Source: Pontibacter sp. SGAir0037
GTDB taxonomy: Bacteria > Bacteroidota > Bacteroidia > Cytophagales > Hymenobacteraceae
Direction: 5' to 3'
Assembly: GCF_005491705.1 (NCBI RefSeq)
Contig: NZ_CP028092.1
Coordinates: 4,464,001-4,528,000 of the forward strand
Length of the DNA stretch: 64,000 nt
Part shown: piece after piece, positions 7,536-15,185 of the stretch
Layout of the letters: each line of letters starts with the position of its first letter
How positions within the stretch are numbered: the stretch's first letter is position 1
Made by a program: the position numbers and the translations under genes
The notes under the pieces: model-generated
What the model was told of the DNA's origin: nothing
Databases searched by the model: none
Seen by the model: the letters and a program-made list of their open reading frames with translations, nothing else

Positions 7536-9947
7536 TTAAAAGCTTAGCGTGAGGGTAAGTTTAACCTTAAAATTATCTGAGGCTTGAGGTAGCGCATAAG
7601 GGCCGTAGCGGTAAAAGGCGCCAACACCTATACCTGTAAAGGCAGAGCCGATAATGTTGTTGAGGAGGAGCCCGGATTCATAAAAGCCTTTGCGCATGGA
7701 GCTGTACTGCATTCCTTCGAGAGCCGGAAGTTCGTGATCAATATCTCCAAACCCAATATTGGTGAGCGCCACCAGGTCTGGCTTAAAGAACTTGGTTCGT
7801 AAAAGCCGCTTGCCAAAGTTCTGCTGCAAGAAGAGAGCTGCATAACGATCAGAAAAGAATTCGTAGGGATACATCGTTTCAAAGCCTTCTCCGGCATAAA
7901 TATGATGCCGGTCGCTGTAGCTGCCATAGCCGTTATATAAACTCACAAAAGGAGCATCTCCCTGTACAAGTCCACCTGCCAGCGTAAACCTGGTTTCACC
8001 TAAGGTTCGCTGCTGAAAAGAAGCCTCTGCGCGTATATCAAATTTGTGGTAACTGTAGTTGCCGTTTAACATATTGTCGAGCCCTTTGGTATACTGCAAC
8101 CACAGCACAGGATAAGAAGAAGGGAGAGCCATTGTTTGGTTAAACTGCTGCATCAGTTGCTCGCCGTATGCATACCGAAGCCCCACAATAGCCTCTGCTA
8201 TCTGATAGGCAGGAGCAGGCGCATCTGTTGCCGGCGGCACCAAAGTTGGCCTGCGTTCCTGTTGCCGTATCTCTACCTGAGCCTGCATGTACCGTGCAAT
8301 TCTTCCTGAAAGGGAAGTGCTGTATTCGGTTACATAGTCGAGGTGGGGGAGAAGGTACGGGCGGTAGTCCCTGATAATAGAGCGTTTCCGGAAAGGAAAG
8401 TGGCGCTCTCCGGGAGCAGCTATATCTTCAGAAAAAGCCATCTGCAAGGCTAAAGCAGAGGGTTTGTGCAGTATGAGAGAAGCATCGGCTCCGTATTTCT
8501 GTTTCTGATCGCCAAAGGCATAGCCCCAGTAGCCGCCTATGGTAAAACGCTCCGACAAAAGTTTGTTGGTATGTGCACCTATACCCAAACGCAATCCTTC
8601 AAAACTGTTTACCCGCAGGATTCGGCGCAGGTCCAGGCTGATAATGCCTACAGGCAATTGCCCTGTAGTAAGGTACTCCATCAGGCGGATGCTCCTGTCC
8701 AGGTTTACAGCTCTCCCGGCACTATCGAGGCGCTGATACGTGCGCAGGTCCTGCTCCTGAAGCGAATCTATCCTTTGCTCCTGCCAAAACATCTTTGTCT
8801 GGCGGTGTGCACCTGGAGCCTGCGATAAAGCAATGGGGCTAAAGTCGCGGCGGCGCAGATCGGGGTTCAGGTTTATGTTTGTGATGTAGGTACGGATATG
8901 GCCGTAAGGTTGATGGCCACGCATGACAATCTGTGGTACAGTTACTTCAACATCCAGCTCTGTCGGGAACCACTGCTGGTTATTTACTTTTTTGAACTGC
9001 TGCTGTAGCTTCATGCCTCTTTTGTCGTCTGCTACTGCCGACTCTGCCATCACATTCTGAACCGCCCAACCATCGCTGGTGATATACAGCAGGCCACGAA
9101 GCCCATCAAAATTTCTGCCTTGCTCAGGCTCAAAAGAAATAATAAAAACAGAGTCCTGGCCTATAACAGCAGTCTCTTCCAGGGTAAAGCGGTAGCGGCG
9201 TGTGCTGCCGGGGCTAAGCGGGCTTAAATAGCGTTTCCCAAAAAAATCGGGCATGTCTTCATACACAGAGAAGTTTCTGGCTTCTGCTGCCACTATGCCA
9301 AAGCTGGGTTGCTGCAGGCCTGATACCCGTGTTGCCAATATTTTCTCGTTACTCAGGTCAGGTTTCAGATAACTATAGTCTGTTATACTTTCTGCCAGGA
9401 ACAGGTGCTGCCTGGCCAGCAGGCTGCGCATTTTCAGGTAAGAAGAATCCTGTGGCGCTAGCTGCAGCGTATCGCTCAGATCCAGGTTGGTGATATCGGT
9501 GGCGGTAAGTATAAATTTGTTATAGGTGCGGTAAGTATAGCTTTTTAAATTACCTGTATGGTGGCGGGAGCGGTTGCGGGTGGCCAGCCTGATAATACGG
9601 TGTGCCGGGTTTTCGCCGGAGCGTACCACCACCTCCTGCAGGCGGGCAGCTGCCGGACGCAAGTATACATTTAACACACCCGTTGAATCAGGCACAAGCA
9701 CCTGCGGTGTGTATCCAACGTAGCTGAAACGAAGGCTAGTAACTGGTTGCTGGTGCCGAAGCTGATACTGCCCCTCCAAGTTGGTTGTGGTGCCTGCTTC
9801 TCCGGCATTGGCCGCTATACTCACAAAGGCAAGCTTCTCATTTGTTTCGGCGTCGCGCACAGTGCCGCGTATAGTGTATACCTGTGCGAAAGCAGTGGCA
9901 GAAACGAACAATGTACAAAGCAGGAGTAGCAGTCGGATATGTGGCAT
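7536..9947 (-). CDS. DUF5686 outer-membrane protein with carboxypeptidase-like regulatory domain
   Basis: An 803-residue envelope protein. Residues 1-21 form a Sec signal peptide ending AFAQ. Residues about 22-105 (VYTIRGTVRDAETNEKLAFVSI through FSYVGYTPQVL) match the CarboxypepD_reg-like beta-sandwich common at the N-terminus of Bacteroidota outer-membrane proteins. The remainder resembles DUF5686: a middle domain, then a long stretch of alternating aromatic/polar strands ending in KVKLTLTLSF, with the aromatic C-terminal residue typical of outer-membrane barrels. No TonB plug domain is seen, so it is not a SusC-type receptor. Function is unknown in the family. It stands alone, with the PAP2 gene's terminator just upstream. 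Confidence 0.85.
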   Translation of the reverse strand: MPHIRLLLLLCTLFVSATAFAQVYTIRGTVRDAETNEKLAFVSIAANAGEAGTTTNLEGQYQLRHQQPVTSLRFSYVGYTPQVLVPDSTGVLNVYLRPAAARLQEVVVRSGENPAHRIIRLATRNRSRHHTGNLKSYTYRTYNKFILTATDITNLDLSDTLQLAPQDSSYLKMRSLLARQHLFLAESITDYSYLKPDLSNEKILATRVSGLQQPSFGIVAAEARNFSVYEDMPDFFGKRYLSPLSPGSTRRYRFTLEETAVIGQDSVFIISFEPEQGRNFDGLRGLLYITSDGWAVQNVMAESAVADDKRGMKLQQQFKKVNNQQWFPTELDVEVTVPQIVMRGHQPYGHIRTYITNINLNPDLRRRDFSPIALSQAPGAHRQTKMFWQEQRIDSLQEQDLRTYQRLDSAGRAVNLDRSIRLMEYLTTGQLPVGIISLDLRRILRVNSFEGLRLGIGAHTNKLLSERFTIGGYWGYAFGDQKQKYGADASLILHKPSALALQMAFSEDIAAPGERHFPFRKRSIIRDYRPYLLPHLDYVTEYSTSLSGRIARYMQAQVEIRQQERRPTLVPPATDAPAPAYQIAEAIVGLRYAYGEQLMQQFNQTMALPSSYPVLWLQYTKGLDNMLNGNYSYHKFDIRAEASFQQRTLGETRFTLAGGLVQGDAPFVSLYNGYGSYSDRHHIYAGEGFETMYPYEFFSDRYAALFLQQNFGKRLLRTKFFKPDLVALTNIGFGDIDHELPALEGMQYSSMRKGFYESGLLLNNIIGSAFTGIGVGAFYRYGPYALPQASDNFKVKLTLTLSF

Positions 9948-9960
9948 AAGGTAAATATAA

Positions 9961-9997
9961 AAGAAAAAGCGTTTCCTCCTGCTCTGGAAGAAACGCC
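9961..9997 (-). terminator. Terminator for the upstream PAP2 gene
   Basis: Read on the minus strand, GCGTTTC-TTCC pairs with GGA-GAAACGC (9996-9969, one bulge) and is followed by TTTTTCTTTT. It lies about 165 bases after the stop of the PAP2 gene and 14 bases before the start of the DUF5686 gene, separating the two units. Confidence 0.65.
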
Positions 9998-10160
9998 ATT
10001 AAAATCTTAAATAAAATGATATGCTTAATATTTTCCGGGTTTGCCTGTTCGGTGAGCAGGTTATTAAAGGCATAACAAGTGGCAGAGCGCATCTTAACTT
10101 TTTTGTAACACTTTGTCAGAAAGTCGCGTGTCCTGATGCGTGATACGTTTGTCGTAGTTT

Positions 10161-11021
10161 TTAAAACTGCAGCGAAAGCCCCATGCCCATATTACCGGTA
10201 GGCAGTACAACAGGCACAAAAGAAGTATTAATGCCTCTGTCTTTCAGCGTTCTGTTATTTACCAGCTTGCCGTGTATCCAATAAACAGTGTTTACAGATA
10301 AGATACCCACGCCAGCACCGGCCAGTACATCAGAAAACCAGTGGGCATTATTGAGAATTCGCATAGCTCCTGTAGCACCTGCTATACCATAGCTGGCAAC
10401 ACTTACCCACGGGCTTTTGTGGCGGAACTCCTTATCCATGAAAGTAGCCATCGTAAAAGCATAAGCCGTATGCCCGGAAGGAAATGCCGTAGGTTTACCG
10501 TTAGGCCTCTCGATATCAGTTATTGTTTTTACAGGCCATACAATGGCAGAAGTTAAGGCGCCTGCAGAGATGAGCAGCAGCGTTTGGCGAGGAAGCTCGT
10601 GGCGATGCTGCGAAGAAATCAGGTTAAAACCATAGAGCCCGACCAGTGGGGCCAGCATTATAAAATCGTCGGCATTGGTGCTGAAGTTCGGGAACGTTCT
10701 GGTTCTGTAGTCGAATACGTCGTGGCTGCTCAAAATACCTCTGCCACCTACAGTGTAAATACCTGCTCCAATCAGAACTGCTGAGGGCAGCACCGCTCTT
10801 TTCAGAAAGCGGACATTATCGGCCTCTAAGCGTTGGGCATCGGTAAATGGTTTCTTTTGGCCAGGAAGAACTGTATCGGGAGGAAGGGCATTAGCCGTAT
10901 CCGAAAGCTCAATGGTTTTTTCCTGCTTTTGTTGTTCCTGTGCAAAAGCAGGGTTTATCAAGAAAACAAGGCAAAAGAAGTGTATAAGTGCAAACTGGGG
11001 TACTTTTAAAACTTTCGACAT
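10161..11021 (-). CDS. PAP2-family phosphatase with signal peptide
   Basis: A 286-residue envelope phosphatase. A Sec signal peptide ends at about residue 27 (PAFAQEQQ). The three PAP2 motifs are present in order: KTITDIERPNGKP, FPSGHTAYAF with the catalytic histidine, and HWFSDVLAGAGVG with the nucleophilic histidine. Substrates in the family include undecaprenyl diphosphate, phosphatidic acid and lipid A phosphates; the sequence does not decide between them. It follows nuoD in orientation but is separated from it by 128 bases holding a long inverted repeat, so co-transcription is doubtful. Confidence 0.9.
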   Translation of the reverse strand: MSKVLKVPQFALIHFFCLVFLINPAFAQEQQKQEKTIELSDTANALPPDTVLPGQKKPFTDAQRLEADNVRFLKRAVLPSAVLIGAGIYTVGGRGILSSHDVFDYRTRTFPNFSTNADDFIMLAPLVGLYGFNLISSQHRHELPRQTLLLISAGALTSAIVWPVKTITDIERPNGKPTAFPSGHTAYAFTMATFMDKEFRHKSPWVSVASYGIAGATGAMRILNNAHWFSDVLAGAGVGILSVNTVYWIHGKLVNNRTLKDRGINTSFVPVVLPTGNMGMGLSLQF

Positions 11022-11046
11022 TACTGGTGAGGAAATTTTAATGATA

Positions 11047-11096
11047 GTATAAGGTCAGGCATTTCTACTTTTTATATAAAATACCTGACCTTATAC
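11047..11096. repeat. 13-bp inverted repeat between nuoD and the PAP2 gene
   Basis: Arms 11047-11059 and 11084-11096 (GTATAAGGTCAGG with CCTGACCTTATAC) match perfectly around a 24-base A/T-rich spacer. There is no T-run on the minus strand. It may be the 3' end of the nuoD transcript or an operator for the PAP2 gene, whose ATG is 26 bases away. Confidence 0.5.
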
Positions 11097-11149
11097 GTGT
11101 TACTTAACAATTTAGTAATAAAGGAAGCTGATAAGGCAGGATTCACCTG

Positions 11150-12361
11150 TTACCTGTCCAGTTCTCCCAGTACAATATCTACGGAGCCGACTATCGCAAT
11201 TAAATCGGCTACCATACAACCCTTGCTGATCTCGTGGAGCACCGACAGGTTTGAGAAGCAGGGAGAGCGGCCCTTGCAGCGGAAAGGCACATCGCTGCGG
11301 TCGGTGGTACGGAAAAAGTAGCCTAACTCGCCGCGTGGTGTTTCGGCCCGAAAATAAAGCTCTTTTTCGCCAGTCATGCGCAGCTTCTTCGGGCAAGCAG
11401 CCTGTGGGTCAAAATCAGGTGTACGCTTATGCGCACCCTCCAGCTGATCAAGGCACTGGCGAATAATTTTTACCGACTCCCGGCATTCCTGTGCCCGAAC
11501 ATAGTTGCGGTCCCAGCAGTCGCCTGTAGTGCCTACCAAACCTGTTCCCACAGGTACTTCAAAATCCAGTTCCGGGTAAACAGAATAACCATCTACCCGA
11601 CGCAAGTCATGCTTTAGGCCGGAAGATCGCAGCATAGGGCCGGAGCAACCATAGTTTATGGCAACATCCAGGGGTAAAATGCCTACATTGGCAGTTCTGT
11701 CTATAAATATTTTGTTTGTAAGCAGAATTGTATCGAGTTCATCAAGCTTAGGCAGCAGGTAGTTGATAAATTCGCGGCAACGCTCTTCGAAGCCAATAGG
11801 CAGGTCGTAGTACAGGCCACCTACCCAGATGTAGTTATACAGCATACGCGCGCCAGAGGCCCATTCGAGCAGGCGTTGTATATGTTCCCGGTCCCGCATG
11901 AGCCACAGAAAAGGTGAAAAGGCGCCTATATCGATGCCATAAGTACCAATAGCCACAAAATGAGAGGCAATGCGGTTCAGTTCTGCCACCAGCACCCGGA
12001 TATACTCCACACGCTTTGGAATCTGGTCTGTTATACCTAACAGCTTCTCTACGCCCATACACCACACATGTTCTGAGTTCATGGCGGCCAGGTAGTCCAT
12101 GCGGTCAACGTAAGGAATAGTCTGGTTATAAGCCATACTTTCGGCATGCTTCTCGAAACAGCGGTGCAGGTAGCCAATATGAGGAGCCACATCTACGATC
12201 AGCTCTCCGTCCGTTACTACCTCCAGGCGCAGTACACCGTGCGTGGAAGGGTGCTGCGGGCCCATGTTGATAATCATTTCACCCGCCTTCAGGTTTTCCG
12301 CCTCAAACTTATTCGGCTCCGATTGCAGCAGGTATTCTTTGTAGATGGACGTGGTGCTCAA
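11150..12361 (-). CDS. nuoD: NADH-quinone oxidoreductase subunit D
   Basis: The 49-kDa subunit of complex I, which lines the quinone-binding cavity with NuoB. The 403 residues include MGPQHPSTHGVLRLEV, HIGYLHRCFEKHAE, YVDRMDYLAAMNSEH and C-terminal FRCKGRSPCFSNL with DIVLGELDR, all diagnostic. The start used is TTG at 12361: the frame is closed by a TAG four codons upstream, no ATG lies between, and the next ATG (Met28) would lose the N-terminal extension. It lies 1.9 kb from nuoC on the same strand, with three plus-strand genes in between, instead of being adjacent. Confidence 0.96.
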   Translation of the reverse strand: MSTTSIYKEYLLQSEPNKFEAENLKAGEMIINMGPQHPSTHGVLRLEVVTDGELIVDVAPHIGYLHRCFEKHAESMAYNQTIPYVDRMDYLAAMNSEHVWCMGVEKLLGITDQIPKRVEYIRVLVAELNRIASHFVAIGTYGIDIGAFSPFLWLMRDREHIQRLLEWASGARMLYNYIWVGGLYYDLPIGFEERCREFINYLLPKLDELDTILLTNKIFIDRTANVGILPLDVAINYGCSGPMLRSSGLKHDLRRVDGYSVYPELDFEVPVGTGLVGTTGDCWDRNYVRAQECRESVKIIRQCLDQLEGAHKRTPDFDPQAACPKKLRMTGEKELYFRAETPRGELGYFFRTTDRSDVPFRCKGRSPCFSNLSVLHEISKGCMVADLIAIVGSVDIVLGELDR

Positions 12362-12526
12362 TGATAAACTCTAAATGATGAATAAGAGCAAAGTTCGTGA
12401 AAAAACACGACTTAAGCAGTAGGTTTGAAAGCAAGGGTAGCTTTGTTGAGGCTGATTTTTATAGCCAGGTTTAAGTTTGTGAGTTAGCATTAATATGATT
12501 ATGTTTGAATATATTGGTTTTGCCTT

Positions 12527-12715
12527 ATGAACTATCGATCCCTGCTTCTTATACCGCTGCTGATACTGACAGACATTCTCACTTTTTCGGAGATAGCGGC
12601 CTTGCTAAGAACTCCATCTGATATGGCGGTGGCAGGAGGAGTGCTTTTGCTTCTGTTGCTGCTGATATTCAATTTCATAATTATCCGATACATAATCACC
12701 AAACTAAAAGCCTGA
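12527..12715 (+). CDS. Small two-helix membrane peptide
   Basis: A 62-residue hydrophobic peptide with two predicted transmembrane segments (about residues 5-25 and 34-56) and a basic C-terminus, ITKLKA. Its TGA overlaps the ATG of the next gene by one base (TGATG at 12713-12717), a common arrangement for translational coupling. I do not recognise the family. The overlap and consistent hydrophobic pattern suggest it is real and works with the SPFH lipoprotein downstream, perhaps as a membrane partner. Confidence 0.6.
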   Translation: MNYRSLLLIPLLILTDILTFSEIAALLRTPSDMAVAGGVLLLLLLLIFNFIIIRYIITKLKA

Positions 12716-13509
12716 TGAGCCGCCAGATTTTTACCTTTAGCCTTGCCTTTATTCTGATAATCCTCTTCTCTGTTACAGCCATGACCTCCTGCACCCGCAT
12801 TGATGCCGGGCACGAGGGAATTTTGGTGAAGCTGTATGGCACTGATAAGGGCGTACAGGACGTATCGCTGGTAACAGGGCGTGTATGGTATAATCCGTTA
12901 ACAGAAGACGTGTTTCAGTTTCCTACTTTTGTGCAAACAGTAGATTATGCTGCTTTCACAGTAAATGCCAAAGATGGTTCGGTTTTTACCGTAGACCCAA
13001 CAATTTCTTTTAGAGTAATTGCCGGCCAAAGCCCCCGTATCTTTAGCAAATACCGCAAAGCCATCGAGCAGATTACCGAAACTACTCTTTACAACTATAC
13101 CAGAGATGCTTTCCGGATTCAATTTAACCAATACAGCACCGATAGTATTATCTCTAACAGGCAATCTTTTGAGGACAAGGTGCAGCAGGCACTAGGCGAA
13201 TCTTTAAGAAAAGAAGGATTTGAGCTAGAGCAGATGACAAGCGGGCTGCAGTACCCGGAAGAAATTGTGCGAGCTGTAAACCTGAAAAACCAGGCAGTAC
13301 AGCAGGCCATGCAGGTAGAAAACGAGTTGAAAGTGGCCGAAGCACAGGCTAAGAAAAAGATTATAGAAGCCGAAGCAGAGGCAAAAGCAAACCAGCTACG
13401 ACAACAAACGCTTACACCTTTACTTATCCAGCAGCAGTTTATAGAAAAGTGGGATGGTAAAACAGCACTGTATGGTAATTCGCCTGTGTTCTTCCGGAAT
13501 GTGCAGTAA
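12715..13509 (+). CDS. SPFH/prohibitin-family protein, predicted lipoprotein
   Basis: A 264-residue member of the SPFH (stomatin/prohibitin/flotillin/HflK-C) family. A hydrophobic N-terminus (residues 5-22) runs into MTSC with Cys26, so it may be lipid-anchored. The SPFH domain covers about residues 28-190 (AGHEGILVKLYGTDKG, VDYAAFTVNAKDGSVFTV). An Ala/Glu/Lys-rich helix, about 195-235 (ENELKVAEAQAKKKIIEAEA), is the coiled coil expected for oligomerisation. Such proteins form membrane-associated rings, often with proteases; no protease gene is adjacent. It is translationally coupled to the 62-residue membrane peptide upstream. Confidence 0.85.
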   Translation: MSRQIFTFSLAFILIILFSVTAMTSCTRIDAGHEGILVKLYGTDKGVQDVSLVTGRVWYNPLTEDVFQFPTFVQTVDYAAFTVNAKDGSVFTVDPTISFRVIAGQSPRIFSKYRKAIEQITETTLYNYTRDAFRIQFNQYSTDSIISNRQSFEDKVQQALGESLRKEGFELEQMTSGLQYPEEIVRAVNLKNQAVQQAMQVENELKVAEAQAKKKIIEAEAEAKANQLRQQTLTPLLIQQQFIEKWDGKTALYGNSPVFFRNVQ

Positions 13510-13643
13510 AAGATGGTAAAAGCCTTGTTTTTTTAAGTGTTAGGACATTATTCATAGTAGTTTATGCGTTTTATTTAAGTAAATTGTGGTTAGAATATAA
13601 ATTCCAGCACAGTTTCAGCAAAAATCAGCAAAAGCTTAAAAGA

Positions 13644-14294
13644 ATGAATACGGATCTGACTACTTATTACAGAGATAGGGCGAAAGAGTATGAATGCATT
13701 TACCAAAAGCCAGAGAGGCAGGAGGAACTTTTACAGCTAACAAATCTTTTGCAGGAGTTTTTTGCTGGAAAACTGATTTTTGAAATTGCCTGTGGCACCG
13801 GCTACTGGACCGAGCGTATAGCATCTGTCGCAAAAGCCATGCTGGCCACCGATATTAACGAAGCTGTACTCGAAGTGGCCGAATCAAAAGGCTATAAAAA
13901 GGCTAATGTCAGCTTTGAACAAATTAATCTTTTTGATCTGAAAGACAGCGTGCTGAAATGCCGCAACCTTTTTGGCGGCTTTATCTGGTCTCATATTAAA
14001 CTGGAGAACCTGGATGAGTTTGTTAATATCATCAACAACTTTGTAGATATAGGCGGCTCCGTAGTGCTTATAGATAATAACTATGTAGAGGGTAGCAGTT
14101 CTCCTATTGTAAAGCAGGATGAGCATGGCAACACGTACCAGTTGCGTACACTCGAAAACGGATCGGAGCACCTGGTGCTGAAGAACTTCCCTACCGAGCA
14201 GCTTATTAGAGAAGCTTTAGACGGCAAGGCAACCGACATAAATTTTGTTAATATGCAATACTACTGGTTCCTGTCGTACAAACCTATCAAGTAG
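13644..14294 (+). CDS. Class I SAM-dependent methyltransferase
   Basis: A 216-residue cytoplasmic enzyme with the Rossmann-type SAM fold. Motif I is IFEIACGTGYWTERIA and the acidic residue ending strand 2 is in LATDIN. FGGFIWSHIK and VDIGGSVVLIDNNYV occupy later strand positions. The start at ATG 13644 is chosen over a TTG 60 bases upstream because MNTDLTTYYRDRAKEYECIYQ is a normal beginning for this family. The substrate is unknown. Its last 8 bases overlap the end of the convergent nuoC gene. Confidence 0.88.
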   Translation: MNTDLTTYYRDRAKEYECIYQKPERQEELLQLTNLLQEFFAGKLIFEIACGTGYWTERIASVAKAMLATDINEAVLEVAESKGYKKANVSFEQINLFDLKDSVLKCRNLFGGFIWSHIKLENLDEFVNIINNFVDIGGSVVLIDNNYVEGSSSPIVKQDEHGNTYQLRTLENGSEHLVLKNFPTEQLIREALDGKATDINFVNMQYYWFLSYKPIK

Positions 14295-14886
14295 TGCCAG
14301 GCTTTTCACGCTTATCCGAAAAAGGTGTCGGAGTACCCGTTAATTCATGTGGCTCTCCTTTAAAGCCATTAAACTCGTTATGATCGTCGAACGCTACCTT
14401 AATGCCATGATAATAATCCTGTAATTTATAGTCTTTCCGGAGCGGATGCCCTTCCCAATCGGCAGTGCATAAAATGCGGCGCATGTCCGGGTGGTTTTTA
14501 AAAGATATTCCTAACAGATCATATACCTCGCGTTCGTGCCAGTCGGCAGTGCGCCAGATATGGCTTACAGTTGGCACTTCCGGCAGCAGCGCGTCAGCCG
14601 GATGGCGGGGAACTGTAACCTTTAGCATCAGGTGATGGTCGTAAGGGATAGAGTAAAGGTTGTAGATCACCTCCATAGTGCCAGCAGCCGGGCCATTGTC
14701 TAAACCCGTTATACAGGAAAGAAAGTCGAAATAGGTTTGTTCGTTGTCGTGAAGCTCCAGGCACACCTCCGGCAGGCGTTCTGCCTGTAGTACCAGGTAA
14801 GGCTGCAGGTTATTTGTATTCTCTGCTACAATCACATCCTGCCCAAACTGCTCAGTTATAAAATTCTTTATCTCTTCAAATAACAT
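14287..14886 (-). CDS. nuoC: NADH-quinone oxidoreductase subunit C
   Basis: The 30-kDa peripheral-arm subunit of complex I. The 199 residues contain the family signature WHEREVYDLLGISFKNHPDMRRIL followed by DWEGHPLRKDY. It is a stand-alone NuoC, not fused to NuoD as in some bacteria. It is about 7.4 kb from nuoB and 1.9 kb from nuoD, both on the same strand, and has a good -7 element at 14939-14946, so it is probably transcribed separately. The 3' end overlaps the convergent methyltransferase gene by 8 bp. Confidence 0.96.
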   Translation of the reverse strand: MLFEEIKNFITEQFGQDVIVAENTNNLQPYLVLQAERLPEVCLELHDNEQTYFDFLSCITGLDNGPAAGTMEVIYNLYSIPYDHHLMLKVTVPRHPADALLPEVPTVSHIWRTADWHEREVYDLLGISFKNHPDMRRILCTADWEGHPLRKDYKLQDYYHGIKVAFDDHNEFNGFKGEPHELTGTPTPFSDKREKPGTT

Positions 14887-14938
14887 GCTCTTACAAATAA
14901 CATTAAAAACAAACCGGCTCTGGCAGCCACAACCGGTG

Positions 14939-14946
14939 CAAAGTTA
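14939..14946 (-). promoter_or_regulatory. -7 element for nuoC
   Basis: On the minus strand this reads TAACTTTG, an exact match to the Bacteroidota -7 consensus, 53 bases before the nuoC ATG. A TTG lies 15 bases further upstream (14964-14962), slightly closer than the usual -33 spacing. It supports independent transcription of nuoC. Confidence 0.5.
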
Positions 14947-15185
14947 AAATAAACTTGCCTACAATACAGGTGCCTTAGCTATAAATGAATACTTGTGCAA
15001 ATCAGCCTTCTCAATATAGGTAATTACTGCAACGCTGCCATATGGTTAGTAGTAAATACTTAATTATTTTCAACAAAAAAGAGGTGTTGTTGATTTTTTA
15101 TCATCATAATTATTATAATTTTATAAAAATGATTTTATTTTATGTTTTCTTTTGATAAATTACTTGAAAACATAAAGAATTATCG

